Shown one piece after another: positions 16,704-25,371 of a stretch of DNA of 37,567 nucleotides (positions are counted from its first letter, which is position 1; every line of letters begins with the position of its first letter). The stretch covers positions 86,718 through 124,284 of the forward strand of contig DHPK01000007.1 of assembly GCA_002407845.1 (NCBI GenBank), given 5' to 3'. The position numbers and the translations under genes were made by a program. The notes beneath the pieces were generated by a model. The model saw nothing but the letters and a program-made list of their open reading frames with translations. It did no database searches and was not told the origin of the DNA. The stretch comes from Leptolinea sp. UBA5366 (GTDB taxonomy: Bacteria > Chloroflexota > Anaerolineae > Anaerolineales > Anaerolineaceae).

Positions 16704-18668
16704 ATGAAGAACGAATTTATCCTGGCATTCAATGAAATGCTTGACGAAAAACAACTGCCGCGTGAGACAGTGATCAAAGCGCTTGAATCAGCTATGGTAT
16801 CAGCTTATCGAAAAGCCGTGACGGCTTCAACTGCCCAGCATGTTGAAGCGAAATTAGACATGGATACCGGCAATTTCATTATTTACGCGGAAAAGGAAGT
16901 TGTTGACGAGGTTATCGATGACCGAACTGAGGTCATTCTTTCTGAAGCCAGAAAAGTGAATCCGGAAGCGGAAATCGGTGACATGGTCATCGTTGAGACG
17001 ACTCCTCAGGATTTCGGCCGCGTTGCAGCCCAGACCGCCCGTCAGGTGATTCAGCAGCGTCTGCGCGATGCTGAACGTCAGGATCAGATCGAATATTACG
17101 AAAAGAAGGTCGGCGAAATCGTCAACGGAACGGTTCAGTCCATCAGCAGTGAAGGCTACGCGATCGGGCTTGACCGAAAAGCCGAAGGCATGCTGCTGCG
17201 CAAGGACATGATTCGCGGAGAGCATTTCCGTCTTCATCAGCACGTCCGTGCGCTGATCACAGAAATCAAAGATACGACCCGCAGCCCGCAGATCATGCTT
17301 TCAAGAACTGATCGGAAATTCTTGTTCAGGCTGCTTGAAATTGACGTCCCCGAAATTTATCATGGGATCGTTGAAGTTCGTTCCATTGCCCGTGAACCTG
17401 GCATGCGGGCGAAAATCGCGGTCTCCGCAACCCAGCAGGGCATTGACCCAGTCGGCGCTTGCGTCGGCATGCAGGGGAAGCGCATTCAGCCGATCGTTAA
17501 AGAGCTGCACGATGAAAAAATTGACGTGATCGAATGGAATCCCGATCCAGCCGTGTTTATTTCCAAGGCAATCAGCCCAGCACGCGTGATCGGTGTCTAT
17601 CTAGGCAGCGGAAAAAGCGCAACTGTCATCGTTCCCGAGGACCAGCTTTCGCTGGCAATCGGCCGTGATGGGCAGAACGCACGGCTGGCAGCCAAACTCA
17701 CCAACTGGCGGATTGACATCAAGAGCGTTCTCGAGTCTGCTTCGGAAATTTTGGCGCACATCGACAACAAACTTGACATCGAAGAAGTGAATCAGGACAC
17801 CAATGAAGTAATCACGATTCTGTCCTGGAAAGAGCTTTTTGCTCAGGAAGAGAGCAACCTCGACACAATTCGCGGCATCCTTGCGAAAAGAGCAGAGACC
17901 CGCCCGATTTCTCAGGACGAAACCGAGACGCTCAACCGGTTTGTTGACCGAATTGAACGGCAGAAAGTTGCCGGCTACAATGACAGCTTCGTCACGGAAC
18001 AGATCAACAAGTTCATGGAACAGCAGCTGACATTTGAAAACCTGCTGGAGAAACCGGTCAGTGAGACCGGTCTGCCAAAATATGTTGCCAACATCCTGGC
18101 AGCAGGCAGCTTCAGGACTTTCGGCGACTTATATCAGCAGATGATGGCGGATCCCGAAGAGATTTTCAAACTTCAGGGTGTCACCCCGAAAACCATGAGC
18201 GATATCGCTTCACTGGTGAAATATATCGGCGCAATGGAACAGAAAAGCACCGAACAGCCGGTCGCGGAAGAAACGCCGGAACCGGAAACTTTCGAAATTG
18301 AAACACCCGAACCAGCTGATGAAATTGTTGAAGAAGAGGCTGTTCAGGAAGAACCCGATGATGAGACTGACTTTGTTGATCTGACGCAGCTGCCGGTGGT
18401 CATCGAAACCGAACCCGTTGAAGAAACGCCGCAGGTGGAATACGACGAAGCCTCATTTGACGAATTGTTCAATGCAATGCGCTCTGAAATCGCCGTGCCG
18501 GTTGATTATTCGGAAGACGACGATGAGATGAAAGATGGTCAGCCTTCTAAAAAGGGCAAAAAGAAGAAGAAGAAAAAGAACACTGAGATCGAATACGATC
18601 CTGATAATGACGCTACCGTAATCCGCAAAAAACACAAGCGGGGCGAAGATGAAGAGTGGGGTTGGTAA
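16704..18668 (+). CDS. nusA: transcription termination/antitermination factor NusA
   Basis: A 654-residue NusA, which binds RNA polymerase and nascent RNA and controls pausing, termination and antitermination. Visible domains: N-terminal polymerase-binding domain (about 1-130), S1 domain (134-201, GEIVNGTVQSISSEGYAIGL), KH1 (about 228-288, GACVGMQGKRI), KH2 (about 295-345, LSLAIGRDGQNARLAAKL). A helix-hairpin-helix-like segment follows at about 450-515 (LPKYVANILAAGSFRTFGDL), then a long acidic Glu-rich tail and a Lys run. The tail makes it longer than many NusA proteins. The ribosome site AGGGAG lies before the ATG. It heads a tightly packed operon, but rimP, its usual upstream partner, is missing. 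Identification is secure. Confidence 0.95.
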   Translation: MKNEFILAFNEMLDEKQLPRETVIKALESAMVSAYRKAVTASTAQHVEAKLDMDTGNFIIYAEKEVVDEVIDDRTEVILSEARKVNPEAEIGDMVIVETTPQDFGRVAAQTARQVIQQRLRDAERQDQIEYYEKKVGEIVNGTVQSISSEGYAIGLDRKAEGMLLRKDMIRGEHFRLHQHVRALITEIKDTTRSPQIMLSRTDRKFLFRLLEIDVPEIYHGIVEVRSIAREPGMRAKIAVSATQQGIDPVGACVGMQGKRIQPIVKELHDEKIDVIEWNPDPAVFISKAISPARVIGVYLGSGKSATVIVPEDQLSLAIGRDGQNARLAAKLTNWRIDIKSVLESASEILAHIDNKLDIEEVNQDTNEVITILSWKELFAQEESNLDTIRGILAKRAETRPISQDETETLNRFVDRIERQKVAGYNDSFVTEQINKFMEQQLTFENLLEKPVSETGLPKYVANILAAGSFRTFGDLYQQMMADPEEIFKLQGVTPKTMSDIASLVKYIGAMEQKSTEQPVAEETPEPETFEIETPEPADEIVEEEAVQEEPDDETDFVDLTQLPVVIETEPVEETPQVEYDEASFDELFNAMRSEIAVPVDYSEDDDEMKDGQPSKKGKKKKKKKNTEIEYDPDNDATVIRKKHKRGEDEEWGW

Positions 18669-18965
18669 GTGAACAAAAAGCCGGTGAAGCAACACGTTAA
18701 ACACATTCCGCAACGGACATGCATTGCCTGCCGGCAAACTTTAGCAAAACGGTCGCTGATCCGCCTCGTGAGGACCGAATCCGGTCTGAAAAAAGATCCG
18801 AGCGGAAAAGTGAGCGGGCGGGGCGCTTACCTGCATGACACAAAAGAGTGTTGGCAGACAGCCCTGCAGCGCGGACTTCTGGCGAGAAGCTTGAAAACCG
18901 AGCTGTCAGAGACCGATTTAGAGAACATGAGATTATGGATGGAAGAACTTCCAGATAGCGCGTAA
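18669..18965 (+). CDS. ylxR: YlxR-family RNA-binding protein (DUF448)
   Basis: A 98-residue protein beginning at a GTG directly after the nusA stop (no bases between), implying coupling. The family motifs are RTCIACRQTLAKRSLIRLVR near the N-terminus and GKVSGRGAYLHDTKECW in the middle, including the invariant GRGAYL. YlxR proteins are small basic RNA- or nucleoid-associated proteins almost always found between nusA and infB, as here. In some bacteria YlxR has been linked to regulation of RNase P or carbon metabolism; the role in this lineage is not known. The position between nusA and infB supports the call strongly. Confidence 0.9.
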   Translation: MNKKPVKQHVKHIPQRTCIACRQTLAKRSLIRLVRTESGLKKDPSGKVSGRGAYLHDTKECWQTALQRGLLARSLKTELSETDLENMRLWMEELPDSA

Positions 18966-19014
18966 CCCATCGCTTAAATGAAGAGTCTTCTGCCATAATG
19001 GAAAGAGAGCGGCT

Positions 19015-20799
19015 ATGAGTGATGAAATAAAGAAAATTAAAATACCTTATACAATAACCGTCCGCGATTTGGCAAAGCTGCTTCAGAGTAACAGCATTCA
19101 GGTGATGAAAATCCTGATGGCGAATGGTGTTATGGCGAATATCAACCAGTTGGTTGATTTTGACACGGCAGCGATCGTTGCCAGCGAAATCGGCTACGAG
19201 GCAGTGCCGGATTCCCCGGACGAAGTTGAAGAAAAGAAAGAAAGCGGAGAAGTCCCGCTCTGGCGTCAGATCATTAACAAAGAAGACCCCAAGAGTCTGA
19301 TTCAACGGCCGCCGGTTGTTACGATTTTAGGCCATGTTGACCACGGAAAAACTTCGCTGCTCGACGCAATTCGGCATACCAGCGTCGCCACTGGCGAAGC
19401 TGGCGGCATCACCCAGCACATCGGTGCTTATCAAATTGAAAACAACGGTAAATTAATCACCTTCCTTGACACTCCCGGTCACGCGGCGTTCAGCGCCATG
19501 CGCGCCCGCGGCGCTCAGGGGGCGGATATCGTGATTCTGGTCGTCGCTGCAAATGACGGCGTCATGCCGCAGACGCGTGAAGCAATTTCCCACGCCAAAG
19601 CGGCGCAGGTTCCGATCATTGTTGCGCTGAACAAGATTGACCGGTCAGACGCCAACCAAGAACTGGTCAAAAAACAACTTTCAGACCAGGGTCTGGTGCC
19701 GGATGAATGGGAAGGCAACACCATGGTTGTGCCGGTTTCAGCAAAGCAAAAACTGGGCATTGACGACCTGATGGAAGCGATTCTGCTCACCGCTGAATCC
19801 ACAAAAATTTTGGCAAATCCAAAAGGAAAAGTCTTCGGAACAGTCGTTGAAGCGTCTGTGGACCCGAAAAAAGGCGTTATGGCAACTCTGCTGGTGCAAA
19901 ATGGCACTTTGAAGATGGGGAATGTCGTGCTGGCTGGCTCGTCCTATGGCAAGATTCGGGCAATGTTCGATTTCCATGGAAAGAAAATCCAGAAAGCCGG
20001 ACCTTCCACACCTGTCCAGATTATGGGCATGGCAGACGTCCCGACAGCCGGTGATATCTTCCAAGTTTATGACACGGAAAAAGAAGCGCGGGCAGTGGTA
20101 GACGCTGCAAAAAATGAGGCAGCTCTTGCGCACACAACCCAGCGGGTTTCGCTCGAAGAACTTTTCGCAAAGTTCCAGACCGGCGAGACGAAAGAGCTGA
20201 ACCTGATCATCAAAACTGATGTGAACGGTTCACTCGAACCGATCGTCAATTCCTTAAACGAACTCAGCAAAGAAGGCGAGATAAAAATCAATGTCCTCCA
20301 TGCAGAAGCTGGCAACATCAGCGAGAATGATGTCACGCTTGCTGCTGCGTCGCATGGTGTGGTGATCGGCTTCAATGTTCAGGCAGATCCTGTTGCAAAG
20401 AAAAAAGCTGAAAATGAAGGCGTTTCAATTCGGATTTACAACATCATCTATCGGATGATCGAGGATATCGAAAAAGCGCTGAAAGGTATGCTTCAGCCTG
20501 AATTCAAAGAAACAATCAACGGCAAAGCCGAAGTGCTGGCTGTCTTCTCGATCTCGAAAGTCGGCGCAATTGCCGGCAGCCGCGTCAAAGAAGGTGAAAT
20601 CCGGCGGGGCAATAAAATTCATGTTGTCCGCGGAGGAGAAACGATTTACACAGGAGATATCTCTTCGCTGAAACACGAGAAAGATGACGTGAAAGAGGTC
20701 AAAAACGGTCTCGATTGCGGAATCGGACTGAAAGGGTTCGACAGTTTTGAGGTCGGGGATACTCTGGTCGCGTTCACTTTGGAACGATTTGGTTTGTAA
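19015..20799 (+). CDS. infB: translation initiation factor IF-2 (short form)
   Basis: A 594-residue IF-2, the GTPase that places fMet-tRNA on the 30S subunit. After a small N-terminal helical domain (IPYTITVRDLAKLLQ) the G domain starts at residue about 100: GHVDHGKT (106-113), GGITQHIGAY switch I, DTPGH (152-156), NKID (206-209) and a SAK motif. Domains II-IV follow, ending GLDCGIGLKGFDSFEVGD. The long charged N-terminal region found in Proteobacteria is absent, as in Chloroflexota and some other lineages. A GGAAAGAGAG site precedes the ATG. It is followed 15 bases later by rbfA. Identification is secure. Confidence 0.95.
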   Translation: MSDEIKKIKIPYTITVRDLAKLLQSNSIQVMKILMANGVMANINQLVDFDTAAIVASEIGYEAVPDSPDEVEEKKESGEVPLWRQIINKEDPKSLIQRPPVVTILGHVDHGKTSLLDAIRHTSVATGEAGGITQHIGAYQIENNGKLITFLDTPGHAAFSAMRARGAQGADIVILVVAANDGVMPQTREAISHAKAAQVPIIVALNKIDRSDANQELVKKQLSDQGLVPDEWEGNTMVVPVSAKQKLGIDDLMEAILLTAESTKILANPKGKVFGTVVEASVDPKKGVMATLLVQNGTLKMGNVVLAGSSYGKIRAMFDFHGKKIQKAGPSTPVQIMGMADVPTAGDIFQVYDTEKEARAVVDAAKNEAALAHTTQRVSLEELFAKFQTGETKELNLIIKTDVNGSLEPIVNSLNELSKEGEIKINVLHAEAGNISENDVTLAAASHGVVIGFNVQADPVAKKKAENEGVSIRIYNIIYRMIEDIEKALKGMLQPEFKETINGKAEVLAVFSISKVGAIAGSRVKEGEIRRGNKIHVVRGGETIYTGDISSLKHEKDDVKEVKNGLDCGIGLKGFDSFEVGDTLVAFTLERFGL

Positions 20800-20814
20800 G
20801 GGAGGAGACTGACA

Positions 20815-21219
20815 ATGCCTACTCCTATCCGATTGAAAAAAATTGCAGACAGGATCAAGGATGATCTATCCGAGATGCTGCTCTATGAAATTGACGACCC
20901 GCGCCTGCTGGGCGTCACAGTAACGGATGTTACTGTTGACCGCGAGCTTTATTATGCCAGCATTTACGTTTCTGCCCCGGAAGGACGGGAACGCAGCGCG
21001 GAAGTATTGGAAGGGCTTGAGAATGCATCCGGTTATATCCGCTATTCCCTCTCTCAGACGATCGAACTGAGATCCTTCCCAAAATTGAGATTTTATTGGG
21101 ACCCTACGCCTGAAAATGCGGACAGAGTTGAATTCCTGTTGAAACAGATTCAGGACGAGCGGGAACAAAATGAGAATAAAACCGGCACAAAACAGGATGA
21201 TCAGGCTGCGGAGGCTTGA
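20815..21219 (+). CDS. rbfA: 30S ribosome-binding factor RbfA
   Basis: A 134-residue RbfA, a KH-fold protein that matures the 5' end of 16S rRNA and binds the 30S subunit. The family pattern is clear: start PTPIRLKKIADRIKDDLSEML, then DDPRLLGVTVTDVTVDREL, and later RYSLSQTIELRSFPKLRFYWD. The C-terminal tail is charged (EREQNENKTGTKQD). The strong ribosome site GGGAGGAGA lies before the ATG and the gene follows infB by 15 bases, the normal neighbour. Length is usual for the family. Confidence 0.93.
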   Translation: MPTPIRLKKIADRIKDDLSEMLLYEIDDPRLLGVTVTDVTVDRELYYASIYVSAPEGRERSAEVLEGLENASGYIRYSLSQTIELRSFPKLRFYWDPTPENADRVEFLLKQIQDEREQNENKTGTKQDDQAAEA

Positions 21220-21256
21220 TCAGAAAAATCCTGAGCAGAATTCTGTCGGGAAATAG

Positions 21257-22231
21257 ATGGACGAAAGATTTAGACAGACAATATCAGAGATCAATAAGGC
21301 TATTCATTCAGCAGAAAGAATTGCCTTATTTTGTCATATCCGCCCCGATGGCGACGCGGTCGGTTCAATGCTTTCGCTCGGCTGGGCGTTGGAATCGATC
21401 GGGAAAAATGTCCAGTACATTGTGCCGGACGACCTGCCGATTCAGGGCATGCTGACGCCCGAAAAACTCGGGCGGAAGACGACGATCCAACGTCAGCCGG
21501 AGGCTTTCGACTGCTCAATCCTGCTCGACATCAGCTCGCTGGATCGGGCGGGCGAATTCTTCAATCAGCCTGACAGCCCGCGTCCTGACATCTGCATTGA
21601 TCATCACATTTCAAATCCGGGGATCGCCCGCATCAACCTGATTGACAGCACCGCTCCGGCAACCGCGATGATCATCGCGCTGCTGATTCCTGAGCTGGGG
21701 CTTTCCATTTCGAGCGATATTGCCAACGCACTCATTTCCGGAATTGTGATGGACACGCAGGGGTTTGCGACCTCGAACACGACTGCAAAGGCACTGCGGG
21801 TAACGGCAGATCTGATGGATAACGGCGCAGATCTTTACGCATGCATGCAGGAGGTACTGCTCGGCCACACCTTTGAAGCTGCCAAGTTTTGGGCATATGG
21901 ACTAAACAACCTTGCCCAAAAAGACGGGATCCTCTGGAGTTATCTGACCAGCAAAAATCGCAGCGATGCCGGCTATTTGGGGCAGGACGACGGCGGTTTG
22001 ATCGATTATATGGCAGCGACTGAAAACACAAAAGTCACAATCCTGTTTTATGAAAAGACATCTGCCCGAATTAAAGTATCCTGGCGTAGTAAACCCGGTA
22101 TCGATGTCGCGAAAATCGCTGCGAAATTTGGCGGCGGGGGTCATCTTCAGGCAGCCGGCGCAGAAATTTCCGGCAGGCTGGACGATGTCATTCAAGAGGT
22201 TTTAGCTGTAACTCAGCAGGCAGTCGCTTGA
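21257..22231 (+). CDS. DHH-family phosphoesterase, NrnA-like (nanoRNase/pAp phosphatase)
   Basis: A 324-residue DHH/DHHA1 protein. Manganese-binding motifs in order are HIRPDGDAVGS (27-37), LLDISSLDR, and CIDHHISN. The C-terminal DHHA1 domain ends with FGGGGHLQAAGAEI. NrnA proteins degrade oligoribonucleotides of two to four bases and dephosphorylate pAp, and a gene of this kind commonly lies between rbfA and truB in Gram-positive-like genomes. The start at 21257 is 37 bases after the rbfA stop and has only a weak ribosome site (CGGGAAATAG). Family assignment is firm; substrate preference is inferred. Confidence 0.85.
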   Translation: MDERFRQTISEINKAIHSAERIALFCHIRPDGDAVGSMLSLGWALESIGKNVQYIVPDDLPIQGMLTPEKLGRKTTIQRQPEAFDCSILLDISSLDRAGEFFNQPDSPRPDICIDHHISNPGIARINLIDSTAPATAMIIALLIPELGLSISSDIANALISGIVMDTQGFATSNTTAKALRVTADLMDNGADLYACMQEVLLGHTFEAAKFWAYGLNNLAQKDGILWSYLTSKNRSDAGYLGQDDGGLIDYMAATENTKVTILFYEKTSARIKVSWRSKPGIDVAKIAAKFGGGGHLQAAGAEISGRLDDVIQEVLAVTQQAVA

Positions 22232-22287
22232 AAATCCGCAAGGTCTCCTGCCAGACCGAAGCGAACGCAGTTTAATTGAGAAATACT

Positions 22288-23202
22288 ATGCGAAGTGAAG
22301 AATCAAGACGATATAAAAGTGCAATTTCCGGCGTCATCGTTGTGGATAAACCAATCGGGATGACCTCTCATGACGTCGTTCAGGTGATTCGGAAAGGCAC
22401 CGGCATCCGCCGGATTGGCCACACTGGGACGCTCGACCCGCGCGCGTCCGGCGTGCTCGTGATTCTGATCGGGCCTGCCGTCCGGCTCAGCGAATATCTG
22501 CAGACTGATAAAAAACGATATGAAGCTGTGATCCGCCTAGGATCTGTATCAGACACTTATGACGGAGACGGGGTTATCGAATCTACCGGCGTCTCGTGTG
22601 ACATCAGTGAAGACCGCGTTTTAGACGCGATCGAAAGTTTTGTAGGCGAGATTGAACAGGTTCCGCCGGCATATTCAGCCTTGAAAATTGCCGGAAGGAA
22701 AGCTTATGACCTGGCGCGTAAAGGCGTTGATTTTGAAATTCCGAGCCGAAACGTCACCATCCATTCGTTTGACCTGATTGAATATAACCCGCCTGAACTT
22801 GCAGTTGACATCCTGTGTTCTTCGGGCACCTATATCCGCTCGATCGCCAATGATCTCGGCAAAGGGCTGGGCTGCGGCGCTTATCTTTCCGCACTGCGCC
22901 GCACGCTGAGCGGCCATTTTTCTCTGCGCGATGCGGTTCCGCTGCCAAAGCTGCAGGAAAGCTTTGAGGAAGGCAATTGGTATCAATATCTCGTTCCAGC
23001 CGCCGAAGCGCTGGAAAATGCTGAAGAACTGGTGCTGACGATGGAGCAGGAAACTGCCATTCGGCATGGTCGCAGGATCGAAGCTGATTCGCTGGAATTC
23101 GATTTGGCAAAAGGTGTTTCTGAGCAGGGGGAGCTGATTGCAATCCTTGAACTTGACAAAGAAGCCCGCGAATGGAAACCAAAAAAGGTGTTGTACCCCT
23201 AA
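22288..23202 (+). CDS. truB: tRNA pseudouridine-55 synthase TruB
   Basis: TruB makes the universal pseudouridine at position 55 of tRNAs. From the ATG at 22288 the protein has 304 residues. GVIVVDKPIGMTSHDVV opens the catalytic domain, GHTGTLDPRASGVLV holds the catalytic Asp50, and later motifs include KRYEAVIRLG, PPAYSALKIAGRKAYDLARKG and CSSGTYIRSIANDLG. A C-terminal PUA-like region follows. A TTG twelve bases upstream is in frame and would add four residues; neither has a strong ribosome site, and I prefer the ATG. The next gene, ribF, begins four bases after the stop. Confidence 0.93.
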   Translation: MRSEESRRYKSAISGVIVVDKPIGMTSHDVVQVIRKGTGIRRIGHTGTLDPRASGVLVILIGPAVRLSEYLQTDKKRYEAVIRLGSVSDTYDGDGVIESTGVSCDISEDRVLDAIESFVGEIEQVPPAYSALKIAGRKAYDLARKGVDFEIPSRNVTIHSFDLIEYNPPELAVDILCSSGTYIRSIANDLGKGLGCGAYLSALRRTLSGHFSLRDAVPLPKLQESFEEGNWYQYLVPAAEALENAEELVLTMEQETAIRHGRRIEADSLEFDLAKGVSEQGELIAILELDKEAREWKPKKVLYP

Positions 23203-23206
23203 TTCG

Positions 23207-24136
23207 ATGATCAAACAACTTTCGTCGCTCACCTCTCTTTCGCTGCCTGCCTCGGTCGTCGCCGTTGGCGGTTTTGACGGTCTTCACAGAGGACATCAGT
23301 CGCTGGTTAAAAACATGCTGATCGAAGCTAAAGAATTGGGTGTGCCGTCAGTCATGATTTCTTTTGACCCGCTGCCCTTCCTGTTCTTTCGCCAATTTGA
23401 ATATCCGATGAATCTTGTCATGCCGAATGAAAGGGCAGAGCTGGCGAATGCTCTCGGGATTGACTACCTGATCACGATCCCGTTTGACCAGTCTGTCGCG
23501 GATTTAAGTGCGCCGGAGTTTATCCAGCTGCTGTCAACCCATCTAGGCATGAAATCGCTGTGGATCGGTCAAGATTTTTCTCTAGGAAAAAACCGGGAAG
23601 GCACTTGGAAACCGCTGCTTCAGCTGGCGTCGATCTACCATTTTCGCGTTCAGCTGGTGGAAAAACTTCAGATCGACGGGCAGCCGGTATCGTCCACCCG
23701 TATCCGTGTTTCAATTCGCAACGGCGAAGTCCAAAAAGCTTGGAAATTGCTCGGCTATCCTTATTTTCTGAAAAGTCCGATCGTGCATGGCGCCGCACTG
23801 GGGCGAAAACTCGGAATTCCAACGCTCAACATGAAATTTCCAGCTGAAAAAGTGATCCCGCGCTTGGGCGTTTATACGACCTACATCTGGTTCGGAAATA
23901 CTCGGTATCGGGCGATCACCAGCGTCGGAATGCGCCCTACTTTTTATACGGATAGTGAAATAATCGTCGAGACCTTCATTCTGTCCGATTTCTCCGGAAC
24001 AGCTCCAGCAGAAGCAAAAGTAGAATTCTTACAGTTCCTGCGTCCGGAATTCAAATTCAACTCCGCTCAGGAGCTGGTTGACCAGATCAAGAAGGATGCC
24101 GAACGGGCAACCGCATTTTTCCAAACAATTGAGTAA
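23207..24136 (+). CDS. ribF: bifunctional riboflavin kinase/FAD synthetase RibF
   Basis: A 309-residue enzyme that phosphorylates riboflavin to FMN and adenylylates FMN to FAD. The N-terminal nucleotidyltransferase domain carries VGGFDGLHRGHQSLV (GFDGLHRGH, 22-30). The SSTRIRVSIRNGEV segment marks its end. The C-terminal kinase domain has GAALGRKLGIPTLNM and GVYTTYIW. I start it at ATG 23207, four bases after the truB stop, because the family N-terminus fits there. An in-frame extension into truB is possible but unlikely. It is the last gene of the nusA operon and converges on the esterase gene, with 14 bases between the stop codons and no clear hairpin. Confidence 0.93.
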   Translation: MIKQLSSLTSLSLPASVVAVGGFDGLHRGHQSLVKNMLIEAKELGVPSVMISFDPLPFLFFRQFEYPMNLVMPNERAELANALGIDYLITIPFDQSVADLSAPEFIQLLSTHLGMKSLWIGQDFSLGKNREGTWKPLLQLASIYHFRVQLVEKLQIDGQPVSSTRIRVSIRNGEVQKAWKLLGYPYFLKSPIVHGAALGRKLGIPTLNMKFPAEKVIPRLGVYTTYIWFGNTRYRAITSVGMRPTFYTDSEIIVETFILSDFSGTAPAEAKVEFLQFLRPEFKFNSAQELVDQIKKDAERATAFFQTIE

Positions 24137-24150
24137 TTCGCCCTGAGCGC

Positions 24151-24933
24151 TTACCAATCCACGCTCAGCCAAGCCAGCGTCTCCGGCAAGCGGGAACGCC
24201 AGAACGCTTCATCGTGTGCGCCGGCATGCAGCTGGTTCGTAAAAGGCAGCCCTGCTAAAGTGAGCTGATCGATCAGCTCCTGCGCTTTCACGCGGTAAGC
24301 GTCCTCACTGCCGCTGTCAATCAACAGCCGAAATGGCAAGGTCCCCGGCTCCTCCGACAGATAAGATTCGGTCAGCGCATAAAGCGTCTGAGGGTCAAAC
24401 GGGGACCCCGGCAGACTGATCAGCGCCCCGGCAGCGGCTGGATTAGGACTGCTCAGAAGAATGTCCGCCGCCCATAAGGCACCGCGCGAAATCCCCATCA
24501 CTGCCCGGCAGCTGCTCTCCGCACAGGTATGGTAATTACTGTCAATCCAAGGGATCAGTTCATCCAGCACAGCATCGCCGAAATTCGAAAAATATAAATC
24601 CTGCAAAAAGTCCTCTTCCCGAACCGCGACTACCAAAAAAGAGGGCAAGGTCCAGTTCTGCCAGCCCGCCTTGAGCGTTTCGCGCAAATCAAGCTGCTCC
24701 CAAACATTTTCATCCATATTCTGCCCGTGAAAAAGGTAAATGACCGGATATCTTTTTTGAAGCCGTTCATCATAACAGGGCGGCAGATAAACCGAAAAAT
24801 GAAGCGGTTTTCCTAATAACTGTGATTCAATCTGCTCTTCCTGCGGCGCCGGCAAATCGGTGCACGAGCTTTCGGCAGCAGCAGGAAACAAAAAGGAAAT
24901 GAACAAAACGAACAGCAGCATGGTTTTTCGCAT
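24151..24933 (-). CDS. exported alpha/beta-hydrolase esterase (enterochelin esterase-like, Esterase_PHB/D family)
   Basis: From ATG 24933 the protein has 260 residues: a signal peptide (KTMLLFVLFISFLFPAAA), then an alpha/beta hydrolase of the putative esterase family (PF00756). The strand-loop VIYLFHGQNMDE carries the oxyanion region, GISRG in VMGISRGALWA holds the nucleophile serine, an Asp in LIDSGSEDAY is the likely acid, and the His in GAHDEAFW completes the triad. Such enzymes hydrolyse esters of sugars, phenolics or siderophores; the substrate here is unknown. The frame is open 31 codons further up, but the signal peptide argues for 24933. A TATAAT lies seven bases before this ATG, so the mRNA may be leaderless. 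Confidence 0.75.
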   Translation of the reverse strand: MRKTMLLFVLFISFLFPAAAESSCTDLPAPQEEQIESQLLGKPLHFSVYLPPCYDERLQKRYPVIYLFHGQNMDENVWEQLDLRETLKAGWQNWTLPSFLVVAVREEDFLQDLYFSNFGDAVLDELIPWIDSNYHTCAESSCRAVMGISRGALWAADILLSSPNPAAAGALISLPGSPFDPQTLYALTESYLSEEPGTLPFRLLIDSGSEDAYRVKAQELIDQLTLAGLPFTNQLHAGAHDEAFWRSRLPETLAWLSVDW

Positions 24934-25073
24934 GGCAGAATTATAATCTTTCCACCCAGTTTCCGGTTTGCCACCTGTCAGCCGAAAAAGCGCTTGAGAT
25001 TCCATGCAGAGTGTGTCATTTTGCACGGGATATTAGTTTTCTATATGATTGACTTTCATAGTCAGCCGCATGG

Positions 25074-25079
25074 TATACT
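25074..25079 (+). promoter_or_regulatory. candidate -10 element for a leaderless DUF493 gene
   Basis: TATACT ends eight bases before the ATG at 25087, with TTGACT at 25049-25054 (19-base spacing, rather long). Transcription would start at or next to the ATG, and no ribosome site is visible. Confidence 0.35.
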
Positions 25080-25086
25080 GACCAAT

Positions 25087-25371
25087 ATGAGTGAAATGAC
25101 AGATTCAGCGGATTCTCCTCAGGGACTGGTGTTTCCCTGCGCGTTTCCGATCAAAATTATCGGTGATAACAATGAGGATTTTGAGAAGGAAGTTCTCAGA
25201 ATTTTGAGCGCATATTTTCCGGACATCAAAGCGTCCGATTTCAGCGTCAAAGACAGCAGCGGCAATAAATACTGTTCACTGTCTTACAGCTTTGAAGCCG
25301 AATCCCGCGAACAGCTCGACCAAATTTATCGCGATCTGGGTGCGTGTCCTTATGTTAAGTGGGTGATCTAA
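25087..25371 (+). CDS. DUF493/YbeD-like protein
   Basis: A 94-residue protein with the DUF493 (YbeD) pattern: FPCAFPIKIIGDNNEDFEKEV, a central FSVKDSSGNKYCSLSYSFEA, then SREQLDQIYRDLGACPYVKWVI. The fold is a small ACT-like alpha/beta domain. In E. coli ybeD lies near lipoate and cell-wall genes, but no biochemical role is established. Its stop codon is followed without any gap by the ATG of an L,D-transpeptidase, so the two are likely co-translated. The start at 25087 lacks a Shine-Dalgarno site and has a -10-like TATACT just upstream. An in-frame extension upstream would be non-homologous. Confidence 0.75.
   Translation: MSEMTDSADSPQGLVFPCAFPIKIIGDNNEDFEKEVLRILSAYFPDIKASDFSVKDSSGNKYCSLSYSFEAESREQLDQIYRDLGACPYVKWVI

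Noticed and set aside
21216..21573. Overlapping ORFs at the start of the DHH gene
   Set aside because: They read the nrnA-like gene in other frames and show no motif; the 21257 frame holds all DHH motifs.
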